Of a DNA stretch of 64,000 bases, positions 35,250 through 43,882 are shown one piece after another (positions within the stretch are counted from its first letter, which is position 1; each line of letters begins with the position of its first letter). Made by a program: the position numbers and the translations under genes. The stretch lies in contig NZ_JAQFWW010000007.1 in the NCBI RefSeq assembly GCF_027706145.1, positions 81,641-145,640 on the forward strand. The letters run 5' to 3'. The notes below the pieces were generated by a model. That model saw only the letters and a program-made list of their open reading frames with translations. It had not been told where the DNA came from and did no database searches. The DNA is from Bacillus changyiensis (GTDB taxonomy: Bacteria; Bacillota; Bacilli; Bacillales; Bacillaceae).

Positions 35250-36656
35250 ATGATGTTACTGATACCAATTAATCGTCTTTCTACCACTTCTTTAACAGGA
35301 CAAGTTTACCAGTATATTAGGGATCAAGTTTTAAATGGAAAGATAAAACCCGGTGAAAAGTTACCTTCAACAAGGGAGCTATCTTCTCACTTATGTGTCT
35401 CTAGAAATGTCATTTTAACAGCATATGAACAACTAATTGCTGAAGGTTTTATCGTTACATATAAGGGTTCTGGATCATACATTGCTGAAGGAACCTACTT
35501 AAAACAGGAAAAAATACAGACATACAAATTAAATCAATCGAATGAAAAATCTAGCAATGATAATGATATGATAGATTTCCGCTCAGGAGTTCCTGCGTTA
35601 GATTTCTTCCCTCGAAAAATATGGGCAAGGTTATCAAATATAACTTGGCATGAAACTAGGTCCTCTATGTTTGGATATGATGTACCTGAAGGTCGGATTG
35701 AATTAAGGGAGGCTATCTTAAATTATTTAAATAAAACAAGACAAGTTTTTTGTCATCCAGATCATCTGATTATTACATCTGGGGCAGTACAAGCATTAAC
35801 ACTTGTTTCTAGTTTGCTTTTAAAACCAAATGGACAAGTTGTTATTGAAGACCCTATTAAAGACAATATACAAAAAATCTTTAAAAGTTCAGGTGCTTTT
35901 CTTTATCCAATTCCGGTAGATCGCAATGGAATAAACACAGATTTATTACCCACCAACAAAAATCCAAAATTTGTATTCTTCACTCCTTCTCATCAATTTC
36001 CCTTGGGCGGAACTCTTTCAGTAGAACGTCAAATCGATTTAATCAATTATGCGAGAAAAAAAGATTGTTATCTTGTTGAAGATGACTATGATAGTGAATT
36101 TCGTTATGAAAGTACCCCTGTAAGTTCTTCACAAGGATTGGCCCCTGAACGAGTAATATATATTGGAACACTCAGTAACATACTATCCCCATCACTACGT
36201 CTAGGATACTTAATCCTTCCACCACATCTTGTAGAAAAATGCCGCAATCTTAAAAAACACTTAGATTTACATACACCAACAGTTAATCAACTTATTCTTG
36301 CACAGTTTATAGAACAGAGATATTTGGAGAGACATATCTTAAAAATGAAAAAATTATATAAAAAAAGGAGGGATTACCTTATTAAAAGATTATATGAAAC
36401 ATTCTCAAACAGAGTTAATATTTTTGGGTATTCGACAGGGTTACATTTAATTGTTGAATTTAAAGGACTTCAATTTACAAAAGAAATCATAAACAACATT
36501 GAAAAATTCAAAGTCAAAATTTATTCGGTAGAAGACCATACCATTCAAAAAGGCATGCATGTAGATAAGATTATCATAGGGTATGGACATTTAACTGAAG
36601 AACAAATTAACGAGGGAATCACAAGACTATCTAAGGCTATAAATCATATATTATAA
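35250..36656 (+). CDS. MocR-family (GntR-HTH plus aminotransferase-fold) regulator without the PLP lysine
   Basis: ATG 35250 follows AGAAAGG; 468 residues. An N-terminal GntR winged helix (KLPSTRELSSHLCVSRNVILTAYEQL, about residues 35-65) is joined to a class-I aminotransferase fold (FGYDVPEGRIELREAI; VEDDYDSEFRY). The position of the PLP lysine, normally in a GTFSKT-type motif, reads GTLSNILSPSLRLGY here, with codon AAC (Asn). It therefore cannot form the internal aldimine and may sense another ligand or act constitutively. It is divergent from trpD and probably controls the operon. Confidence 0.85.
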   Translation: MMLLIPINRLSTTSLTGQVYQYIRDQVLNGKIKPGEKLPSTRELSSHLCVSRNVILTAYEQLIAEGFIVTYKGSGSYIAEGTYLKQEKIQTYKLNQSNEKSSNDNDMIDFRSGVPALDFFPRKIWARLSNITWHETRSSMFGYDVPEGRIELREAILNYLNKTRQVFCHPDHLIITSGAVQALTLVSSLLLKPNGQVVIEDPIKDNIQKIFKSSGAFLYPIPVDRNGINTDLLPTNKNPKFVFFTPSHQFPLGGTLSVERQIDLINYARKKDCYLVEDDYDSEFRYESTPVSSSQGLAPERVIYIGTLSNILSPSLRLGYLILPPHLVEKCRNLKKHLDLHTPTVNQLILAQFIEQRYLERHILKMKKLYKKRRDYLIKRLYETFSNRVNIFGYSTGLHLIVEFKGLQFTKEIINNIEKFKVKIYSVEDHTIQKGMHVDKIIIGYGHLTEEQINEGITRLSKAINHIL

Positions 36657-36695
36657 TGTGCCTTGAGTTTGTTTGAAGGTAGGAGGTTAATAGAA

Positions 36696-37217
36696 ATGAA
36701 TTTTCAACTTAAAGAAGCAATAGAAATTCTTGAACGCACACCAAAAACACTTCAGCATTTGCTTGATGGATTATCAAACTCATGGATCACCTGCAATGAA
36801 GGTGAAGCAACTTGGAATGCCTTTGATGTCGTCGGACACCTGATTGAAGGCGAAAAACATAATTGGATACCGCGAATCGAAATGATCATAACCAAAGGAG
36901 AAACTGAAACATTCCTTCCATTTGATCGCTTTACTCAACTTCAAGAAAATATTGGGAAAACGATTGAACAATTACTTGATGAGTTTGCGAAACTTCGTCA
37001 GGAAAACCTAGAAAAATTACAATGTTTAGTTGATTCACAGATTAACTTAGAGCAAACAGGAATTCATCCTGAATTCGGCATTGTCAAACTGAGAGAACAA
37101 ATCTCAACTTGGGTTGCACATGATCTCGATCATCTCTCTCAAATAACTAGAGTGCTGGCGAAACGATATCAGGAAGATGTAGGACCTTGGAAAGGGTATT
37201 TGCGGATTTTAAAGTAA
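36696..37217 (+). CDS. DinB/YfiT-like metalloenzyme-fold protein
   Basis: ATG 36696, preceded by AGGAGG, gives 173 residues of the DinB four-helix fold. Likely metal ligands are His in DVVGHLIEGE (about residue 48) and the pair in WVAHDLDHLSQI (about 137-141). The superfamily includes thiol-dependent transferases and many unknowns. It follows mocR in the same direction by 40 bp; cotranscription is possible. Substrate unknown. Confidence 0.75.
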   Translation: MNFQLKEAIEILERTPKTLQHLLDGLSNSWITCNEGEATWNAFDVVGHLIEGEKHNWIPRIEMIITKGETETFLPFDRFTQLQENIGKTIEQLLDEFAKLRQENLEKLQCLVDSQINLEQTGIHPEFGIVKLREQISTWVAHDLDHLSQITRVLAKRYQEDVGPWKGYLRILK

Positions 37218-37309
37218 AATCAGCTTGAAGCTGTTCCCATTCATCTCTGCTGGAGCAAGGGTCTTGCCAAGATGTGTGATATCACTCTTTTGATCTAGCA
37301 TAAATGACA

Positions 37310-38512
37310 TCACTTGTTCTCCTTAATCTGAACAGAATCTAATTGGACAGCTTCCTGTTCTTTCATACCTGGAACGACGATATACATGATGATACACGGG
37401 AGCAAACAGATTGCTGCGACAATAAACGTAGTAGCCAGACCGAATTTAACAGCAATAACTCCAAAAATGACGCCAGACAAGATTTCTCCCGCAGCCCCCA
37501 CACCTGAATGGACTGAAAATAATGTTGTTTTATATTGATCAGGGAAAAGTTGATTTAAATAATGATAAACAACCGGTTCTCGTACATCTTCTATAGCTAA
37601 TAAAATAGAGGTTGATGCAAGTCCAATCGGTTTAACACCAATGGCTAATAATCCTGTTAGGATCATACCACTCGTTTCGATAATCGTGAGGACTGTCATT
37701 GACTTTCTGTCAATCATTTGCTCGACTTTCAGCATGAGCGTTAATAAAATAAACGTGCATAGCCCTGCAAACGCCATAACAAGCCCTAATGTTTTCGGAC
37801 TAAAACCTATAGTCTCTAAATAGGGTTGCCAATAGCGGGCGATTGTATCATAAGTTAGCGCCGAAAAAAAGCCAGCAATCACGATCAGCATGACCCTTCG
37901 TTTATTTAAAATAAGCGTTAGACTTCGAGTCAATATTTGAAAAAAAGTTTCTTGAGAATCGTAAGGCTCATCTTCTTTGACTTCCGGAACTCTTATATAA
38001 AACAAACTCCACAAATACCAAAAAATATAAACTGAAGCTGTGAGAATAAACGGCAATATTTGATTTGCACTATACAAAAAACCACTGGCAATACTTGAGC
38101 TCGTTGTGAAAATGATCATCACTTGGGTATTTTTCATCATTTCCTTGCCAAACTGTTCTGTACCCGTTTCACGGCTCATCCAAGTTTGAAATGAACCTGA
38201 AATGAGTGCATCTGAAAGTGCCCACGTAACCATTGCAATGAGACAAATGATAAAAGTGTCTGAGAGAGGAAACAAAGCCCATGTTAAGGCTGAAAACAAC
38301 AAAGATCCTGTGATAGACAACTTGACACCAAACCGATCAGCAAAAGTTCCCGAAGGAATTTCAAAAATTAACTTGGCTACTTCAAAAACAGTTCCTAGCA
38401 AACCGATGGTGAGTAAATCGAATCCACAGTCTGCAAGATACAATATCCAAATAGGTAAAAAAAGACCCATAGCTAAACCACGAAGGCTTGAAAAAAGATA
38501 GAAAACTCGCAT
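37310..38512 (-). CDS. MFS transporter
   Basis: ATG 38512, preceded by AAGGAGA, gives 400 residues with about 12 transmembrane segments. The RFGVKLSITGSL loop after helix 2 corresponds to the MFS A-motif. It looks like a drug- or metabolite-efflux type. It is a single gene facing the dinB gene, and no substrate can be assigned. Confidence 0.8.
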   Translation of the reverse strand: MRVFYLFSSLRGLAMGLFLPIWILYLADCGFDLLTIGLLGTVFEVAKLIFEIPSGTFADRFGVKLSITGSLLFSALTWALFPLSDTFIICLIAMVTWALSDALISGSFQTWMSRETGTEQFGKEMMKNTQVMIIFTTSSSIASGFLYSANQILPFILTASVYIFWYLWSLFYIRVPEVKEDEPYDSQETFFQILTRSLTLILNKRRVMLIVIAGFFSALTYDTIARYWQPYLETIGFSPKTLGLVMAFAGLCTFILLTLMLKVEQMIDRKSMTVLTIIETSGMILTGLLAIGVKPIGLASTSILLAIEDVREPVVYHYLNQLFPDQYKTTLFSVHSGVGAAGEILSGVIFGVIAVKFGLATTFIVAAICLLPCIIMYIVVPGMKEQEAVQLDSVQIKENK

Positions 38513-38593
38513 GATTTGTCTCCTTATAATAACCCAAAAATCCTTATTATACCTTAAAAGGAAAAACTTAATCACTATTTTAGCACATTGTGG

Positions 38594-38872
38594 TTACAAA
38601 TCAGATATTATTTTATTATTTCTATGTTTTTGCTCAATTAAAGAACCATGAATTAAATCCTTTCTAGTCCATGGGTTTCCATTAAAAATGACTTCTCCTG
38701 ATGTTTGTTTGAGAAGACCACAAATTATGTTTAGTGGGGTTGACTTTCCCGCTCCATTTGGTCCTAAAAGACCGTAAACCGTGTTCTTCCTTACATTGAT
38801 TGATACACTGTTTAAAATGTATTGCTTAGTTAAAAGCTTGGTTTGTAAAATATAATCGTCATTCATTGGCAT
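38594..38872 (-). pseudogene. Truncated lantibiotic-immunity/BcrA-type ABC ATPase fragment
   Basis: 92 codons. The start resembles lantibiotic-protection ATPases (MNDDYILQTKLLTKQY; VYGLLGPNGAGKST; GEVIFNGNPWTRKDL). After HGSLIE the family text stops and the frame ends after 12 unrelated residues. Signature, Walker B and H-loop are missing, and a Pro follows the Walker A. No permease lies beside it. It keeps AAGGAG before the ATG, so decay is recent or the fragment is still translated. Confidence 0.75.
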
Positions 38873-38971
38873 ATCACTCCTTCTTTATAAACAGAGTTTA
38901 ACAATGAAAAATCCAGACTCTATCAACATGTCAATAAAAAAACAGATGATTGATCAATTCATCCTGATCTA

Positions 38972-39565
38972 TCATCTGTTAGATGTTTGCTTAAAAAAAT
39001 TCACGACTTCTTTAAACGCTTTTTGAGCTGAGTTTTCATTATATCTTGAAGAATAGGGATTACTAAATCCATGTAACCCACTAAACTGGTGGACACTGAT
39101 ATGATCATGATCTAACCTTGAAATGATGTCATTTACATGAAACGATTGTTCTTCTTCAGGAAAGAATAGCAGTGTTGGACATGAAGGTTTGACCTCTAGA
39201 TAATCCCTAATTCTCGAACCATAGTATCCAATGATTCCATTGAGACCTTTTTCTTCACTGCACAACCAAGCCACAGTTGCCCCCACACTAAATCCAACAA
39301 TATAAATACTTTTATATTTGTCCTGAATGTCGACTAGTAGCCTTTTTATGTTGTCAGCAGCATGAGCAAAACCGATGTTCTTCATAAAATGATCGTAGGC
39401 CATTTCCTCTTGACTATAGTCAAAAGGTGTCTTTCGTTCCAGTAGATTCGGACATATAAGATCAAAACCTTGTTCTGAAAACAATCGGCTGACATCGATC
39501 ATGTGTTGGTTTATTCCATAAATCTCATGAACCAAAAGAATAAGACGATCTGATTGTTTGTTCAT
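38972..39565 (-). CDS. Dienelactone-hydrolase-family alpha/beta hydrolase
   Basis: About 197 residues (ATG 39565; TTG 39574 is an alternative). LLVHEIYGIN near the N-terminus and the nucleophile elbow GFSVGATVAWL are visible; the elbow has Ser where classic dienelactone hydrolase has Cys. The final His lies in LHGFSNPYS. Soluble; substrate unknown. It is monocistronic between the ABC remnant and the monooxygenase-like gene. Confidence 0.75.
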   Translation of the reverse strand: MNKQSDRLILLVHEIYGINQHMIDVSRLFSEQGFDLICPNLLERKTPFDYSQEEMAYDHFMKNIGFAHAADNIKRLLVDIQDKYKSIYIVGFSVGATVAWLCSEEKGLNGIIGYYGSRIRDYLEVKPSCPTLLFFPEEEQSFHVNDIISRLDHDHISVHQFSGLHGFSNPYSSRYNENSAQKAFKEVVNFFKQTSNR

Positions 39566-39623
39566 ATGGATCAATTTTTCTTAACCCTTTTCTCTTATTT
39601 ATTTGACGTGACGATTCCACTAG

Positions 39624-39950
39624 TTATATTTCAAAGAATTGTTGTCTCTCAACTTTGCAAACTCTTAATGCAAAATTTTCGTACCATTCCGTTTTACCTC
39701 TTTCTTGTGCAACCTGATGAGCTGAGTTTTCCTTCCAACTCTTGATCGCATCTAAAGATTTCCAATATGAAACAGTTAATCCTAATTGATGATCACGAGC
39801 ACTTTCCAAGCCTAGGAATCCTGGCTGCTTAGCAGCTAACTCTACCATTTTGTCCGCCATTTTCCCATAGCCATTGTCACCTTCTGTTCTTTGCGAAGCA
39901 AAAATGACTGCATAATATGGTGGTTGTGGTGTTTTGGTAATGCTACTCAT
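39624..39950 (-). CDS. Antibiotic-biosynthesis-monooxygenase (ABM) fold protein, YqjZ-like
   Basis: 108 residues of the dimeric alpha-beta-barrel ABM fold: AVIFASQRTEGDNGYGKMADKMVELAAKQPGFLGLESARD. It resembles YqjZ-type proteins of Bacillus, whose substrates are unknown; related folds degrade haem or oxidise aromatics. It starts at ATG 39950 and stands alone. Confidence 0.7.
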   Translation of the reverse strand: MSSITKTPQPPYYAVIFASQRTEGDNGYGKMADKMVELAAKQPGFLGLESARDHQLGLTVSYWKSLDAIKSWKENSAHQVAQERGKTEWYENFALRVCKVERQQFFEI

Positions 39951-40534
39951 TATTTGTTCCTCCTATCGTCATCATGGGGAAAAACGTTATCATTCCTCAA
40001 AACTAAGTCCATCGAGTCAGAGTTGGTAAAAAGCTGAACGATAAAATATCAGTTCCAATTATTTGCGCTAGTAGGTCTATATGTCCAAAAAGGACAACGT
40101 TTTCACAGGTTATTAATTAAGAAAGGGGACTCTATTCGTCAAAAATAAACTTAATAGACAACCTCGTCATATCATTAACGGGGTATTTTTATGGACGCAA
40201 GAAGTTCTCCGAGCCGAAAATGGATTTTTATCTAGCTTGTTTTGATATTCATTCCTTTTTTTGTTTTCAAAACAACAATCCTTTACAAGAATCATATCAA
40301 ACCTTATCAAAAAAAGGACTCTCTTTTGTAAATAAATAAGCTTTTAAGTTCTATGTCGCATTAACCCTATCTTTTCTTTACTATTTAAATGTGCTTAGAT
40401 CGTGTTCTTTTACATTAATCTCGTTGATCGGCCTTGTTGATAAAGAATCATCTTGAGTTTTTAATTCCTGCCCCACTTCCTTCTTTAACACACATAACGA
40501 CTTTAAATGTTCGTTTTCTTTGGAAACAAAAACA
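39951..40534. other. 584-bp intergenic region without a supported gene
   Basis: AT-rich, with stops in all frames. I see no RNA gene or clear remnant. A short stretch near 40140-40200 reads as if it could be decayed coding DNA, but it matches nothing I know. Confidence 0.4.
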
Positions 40535-40562
40535 CCCCTTTAGACAAGCATATCTAAAGGGG
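40535..40562 (-). terminator. Terminator downstream of the sbn genes
   Basis: CCCCTTTAGA and TCTAAAGGGG form a perfect 10-bp stem; on the minus strand it is followed by TGTTTTTG. It most likely ends the sbnA-sbnB-sbnI transcript. Confidence 0.7.
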
Positions 40563-40806
40563 ATAAATTAAATTAACACATCTTATAGAATCACGAAAAA
40601 ATTATTTTATATTGAACGTGGAAAGTAAAGAAGAATCTTAAGAACTTCTGTTTCCATGGTGATCAGCTGTGCTATTCTCCATGTTTACTTTACATAGATG
40701 TTGTTGAAATCGTTATGACCTCTTTTCATCAGGTCTTGGGCAAGGTTGTCCAATAAGCATTCTCGGCGATTGGAATGTCTTTTTTCGGATGATCGCTTGC
40801 AGTTGA
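40563..40806. other. Trailer of the sbn operon
   Basis: About 240 bp between the sbnI stop and the terminator. A minus-strand frame at 40713-40901 overlaps the sbnI end but shows no clear gene. It probably includes decayed sequence. Confidence 0.35.
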
Positions 40807-41565
40807 TTAGGTCTCACAAACATAGACGGGTTTGGAATAATAGCGCAATAAGTTCCTTCTGCTGTTGAGCAATAAGTTCCATCCTTCCAGTTCCGTCTCA
40901 ATATTTTGAAGCATCGAAAGTGGGATTTGCAGATTCAAGATTCGGCCTTGTATTTCAAAGCGCGTCACCCCTGCCGGCATGACTTTGCCTTGAAGTACGA
41001 CCTCTTCAATCTCCTGCAAGGTATAAGTCGGATAGGAAATACGCAACATGTTGGGCTCAAGCTTGATCTCGATCTCCGCAGGTACCCGGGTGACACGGGA
41101 TTGATGTTGGTACACATCGACAAGTTGATGCCAGGCGTCAAGTTGTCCCTCTGATGAAAGCGGATAGACATAGTAGGTAACATCACCCTTCTGAACTTTC
41201 GCGAGAGCATATTCTTTCAGTGGAACGGTTTCCACTCGAAATGCTTGTTGATTGTTCTCCAGATACGCCAGCAAATCTCCACTCGGGACGACATGATCCC
41301 AGTTTCCAACCATCACATCTTCCACATTAACAATTTGGAGAGGGATTTGGCTACATCCTAGTGCTTGCAAGGAACAGGTCCGGTGGGCGCCATCGATGAT
41401 CAGGTACTGCCCGTTTTTCATTTCTACTGCAACCGGCGGGTGACGTAAAACCCCTTCCGTTTGGATGGACCGTTTCGTTTTTTCAAGTCGGGAAGGTTCA
41501 TGCGCTTCATGCAAAACGATTAACGTACGATCGACCATTTTTAGATTAGAGAGAACATCAATCAA
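40807..41565 (-). CDS. sbnI: SbnI-like ParB-fold protein (O-phosphoserine-forming serine kinase)
   Basis: 252 residues starting with TTG 41565 (GAGG upstream). The N-terminal ParB-like domain carries LIIDGAHRTCSLQALGC, the ParB box-II-like motif used by SbnI to bind ATP. S. aureus SbnI (254 aa) makes O-phospho-L-serine, the substrate of SbnA, and also regulates sbn genes. It lies 43 bp after sbnB. Length and order support the call; regulator versus kinase use here is open. Confidence 0.78.
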   Translation of the reverse strand: MIDVLSNLKMVDRTLIVLHEAHEPSRLEKTKRSIQTEGVLRHPPVAVEMKNGQYLIIDGAHRTCSLQALGCSQIPLQIVNVEDVMVGNWDHVVPSGDLLAYLENNQQAFRVETVPLKEYALAKVQKGDVTYYVYPLSSEGQLDAWHQLVDVYQHQSRVTRVPAEIEIKLEPNMLRISYPTYTLQEIEEVVLQGKVMPAGVTRFEIQGRILNLQIPLSMLQNIETELEGWNLLLNSRRNLLRYYSKPVYVCET

Positions 41566-41608
41566 GATTCCTCACTCCCAGATATTGTTTATACCCTTAC
41601 AGAAGATG

Positions 41609-42577
41609 CTAGTCAGCCAACTCGGTTCCGACACCGTTTTCTAACGCTTTTCGGTAATAGTACGTCGAAATCGCCACATCAAAGATTGCCATGCCCATCG
41701 GGTTGAAGAGGATCGGCTTGTTTCTTGGAAATGCTTTCATTTGATCTTCGCACACGACCTCGGTAATTGATTTCGTGTCACTTTTTTGGAGACCACGTTG
41801 CAGGTGCATCAGTTCGATATCGGTGTTCTCACGACAAACTTCTTCCCAGTCATCCACGATGATCGATTGGGTATAGTCCAAAATGTTCGGTTTGAAATCG
41901 CGCAAGGAAACGTTGAGCAGTAACGAGCGCTCTTTCGGCTTTTGATCGATATACCCGCTCGGAGACACAGTGCAGGTGATGAATACGTCTGCTTGCCTAT
42001 ACGCTTCTTCCCAGCTCTCCACGACTTCCGTACGATCCTTCATATCCTCCAAAAACAGGTCTGACTTGATCCCAGCGATGTCGTACAACAGGACTTTGGA
42101 AATGCGGTCTCCCAAGATGGCCGTCACCATTTGCAAATGCAACTGCCCGATCGGTCCAAAACCGATAATGCCAACAGTCACGTCTTTCAGCGGATACAGC
42201 TCATCATATTTTTGGATGATCAATCCGGTGACGGATGCGGTACGAATCCCGCTCATTAAGGCTGTATTCAGAACAGCCAACGGCTTGCCTGTGTCCGCAT
42301 TGTTTAAGATGGTCACCGAGTGAGCGCGTTGGATCCCCTGCTGGATGTTGTTCGGGAAGCTGGCGATCCATTTAATTCCTGCCATATTAACATCTCCCCC
42401 TACAAAAGCCGGCATCGCGATGATCCGATTGCCGGGGGCGCGAAAACGTAGGTACGGCTTGATCGGCTGCGCGACATCTTGTTGTTGCAAAGTAGTAACA
42501 GCTTGTCTGATCGTCTCAATCGTCTGGTCCCATTCAATCCCAATCTTTTTGATGTTGTCCGTGTTCAAATATCTCAT
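41609..42577 (-). CDS. sbnB: SbnB, N-(2-amino-2-carboxyethyl)-L-glutamate dehydrogenase
   Basis: 322 residues of the ornithine-cyclodeaminase/mu-crystallin fold: IKWIASFPNN, GIRTASVTG, and Rossmann motif GIIGFGPIGQLHL. SbnB oxidises the SbnA product to release L-2,3-diaminopropionate and 2-oxoglutarate. ATG 42577 follows GGAGGG. It lies between sbnA and sbnI with short gaps, so one operon. DNA here is visibly richer in G+C than the surroundings. Confidence 0.85.
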   Translation of the reverse strand: MRYLNTDNIKKIGIEWDQTIETIRQAVTTLQQQDVAQPIKPYLRFRAPGNRIIAMPAFVGGDVNMAGIKWIASFPNNIQQGIQRAHSVTILNNADTGKPLAVLNTALMSGIRTASVTGLIIQKYDELYPLKDVTVGIIGFGPIGQLHLQMVTAILGDRISKVLLYDIAGIKSDLFLEDMKDRTEVVESWEEAYRQADVFITCTVSPSGYIDQKPKERSLLLNVSLRDFKPNILDYTQSIIVDDWEEVCRENTDIELMHLQRGLQKSDTKSITEVVCEDQMKAFPRNKPILFNPMGMAIFDVAISTYYYRKALENGVGTELAD

Positions 42578-42614
42578 GATATTCCCTCCAGATTGTTCGT
42601 TGGATGTTTGACAG

Positions 42615-43574
42615 TTAGGCCATGATATGCTGTCCGCGCAGTATGTTGACCCAGTTGCGATTGTACACGGTGTTCACATACGGCATTCCACCGTCTGCGC
42701 AAATGAACAGGACATTCGGCTTTTTGGCAAACATTTTCTTTTGAAAATAGTTCTGAATCCCAGCAAATACGCTACCGGAAGAGCCGCCTACGAACAGCGC
42801 GTGTTTCTTCAACATCTGGTGACACCCGTCGATGGCGTCCAATTCTGAGATGTGTATCACTTCATCGATTTGTGCCTCTTTCAGATTAGGTGGCACCAAA
42901 CTAGCACCGATCCCCGGAATAAACCGTTTGCGGGGCTTGTCTCCGAAAATCACAGACCCTTCCGTATCAACCGCAACCACTTTGATGTTCGGAAATTTTT
43001 CTTTGAGCCGTTTGGAAACACCGGCAATCGTGCCGCAAGAACTGACTCCGAGAAACACGTAGTCGAGTTCATCAAAACTTCTGGCAATCTCATCTCCAAG
43101 ACCATAATAATGCCCGGCCACCGCATCCGGGTTGCCGTATTGGTTGGTCCAGAACGAATCCGGTATCGTCTTCAGCAGGTCTTGTACGCGTTGCAGCCTT
43201 GTTAGAAGGAACCCGTTCGTCTCATCACGTTCGATCACTTTTTCCACATGATCCGTTAAGGACAGCAGAACATTTTCATAGATCGAATTTATATTCGGGT
43301 CGATGACCGGAATGAACGTAATGCCCAGCCACTGACATAGGGTGCTAAGTGCAATCGCAAAATTTCCTGAGGACGATTCGATCACAGTGGAATGCCCATG
43401 TATTTCGCCGCGTTTGATCGCCGACTCCAGAATGTAGAACGCCGGCCTTACCTTCACACTTCCCGACAAATTTTGATATTCCAACTTGGTGAAGAGATTG
43501 ACCTGATCATGTTCCAACGATACTAATTGGGTATTTCCAATCAGATGCTTCAAGGATTGAAGTTTTTCCAGCAT
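42615..43574 (-). CDS. sbnA: SbnA, O-phosphoserine-dependent N-(2-amino-2-carboxyethyl)-L-glutamate synthase
   Basis: 319 residues from ATG 43574 (GAAGGG upstream). Fold-type-II PLP enzyme of the cysteine-synthase family: PLP Lys in GSVKVRPA (about residue 43), SSSGNFAIAL, and phosphate loop GVSSCGTIAG. It joins O-phosphoserine and glutamate in diaminopropionate synthesis, as in staphyloferrin B and zwittermicin clusters. It is the first gene of the set; no promoter is evident. An upstream extension to 43613 lacks a ribosome-binding site. Confidence 0.85.
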   Translation of the reverse strand: MLEKLQSLKHLIGNTQLVSLEHDQVNLFTKLEYQNLSGSVKVRPAFYILESAIKRGEIHGHSTVIESSSGNFAIALSTLCQWLGITFIPVIDPNINSIYENVLLSLTDHVEKVIERDETNGFLLTRLQRVQDLLKTIPDSFWTNQYGNPDAVAGHYYGLGDEIARSFDELDYVFLGVSSCGTIAGVSKRLKEKFPNIKVVAVDTEGSVIFGDKPRKRFIPGIGASLVPPNLKEAQIDEVIHISELDAIDGCHQMLKKHALFVGGSSGSVFAGIQNYFQKKMFAKKPNVLFICADGGMPYVNTVYNRNWVNILRGQHIMA

Positions 43575-43708
43575 TCGATTTCCCTTCTTTCGCGTTTTTA
43601 CCGCTTTCAACATGTTGCGGTAATGTTAAAATTCGAATGTTCGGCTAACGATTGTCAACAGGTCGAAAAACATCTTTGGCATGAACGGCTCCGATCTCGG
43701 CTAAACGT

Positions 43709-43882
43709 TTACTCTAGGATGTTCTGCAAACCGTCCGTCACAGCGGACACGATCACTTTGATCTTGCCCGTCAACTTGCTGGTCACTTCGAGCGTCAATA
43801 TGCGGTTCAAGGTTGCAAAGTATTCCAACGGAGTGGACGTCACAACTAAACCTTTAACGTACGAAAAGATCTTTCTTTCCAT
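43709..43882 (-). pseudogene. Possible decayed coding remnant upstream of sbnA
   Basis: A 57-codon minus-strand frame (MERKIFSYVKGLVV...SAVTDGLQNILE) in the same G+C-richer DNA as sbnA reads like the end of a real protein, but has no ribosome-binding site. Stops interrupt the frame upstream. It could be the tail of a lost gene that came with the sbn set. No family recognised. Confidence 0.25.

Noticed and set aside
40713..40901. Minus-strand frame overlapping the end of sbnI that could be a frameshifted C-terminus
   Set aside because: SbnI already has its normal length (252 versus 254 residues) in the main frame, so no frameshift is needed.
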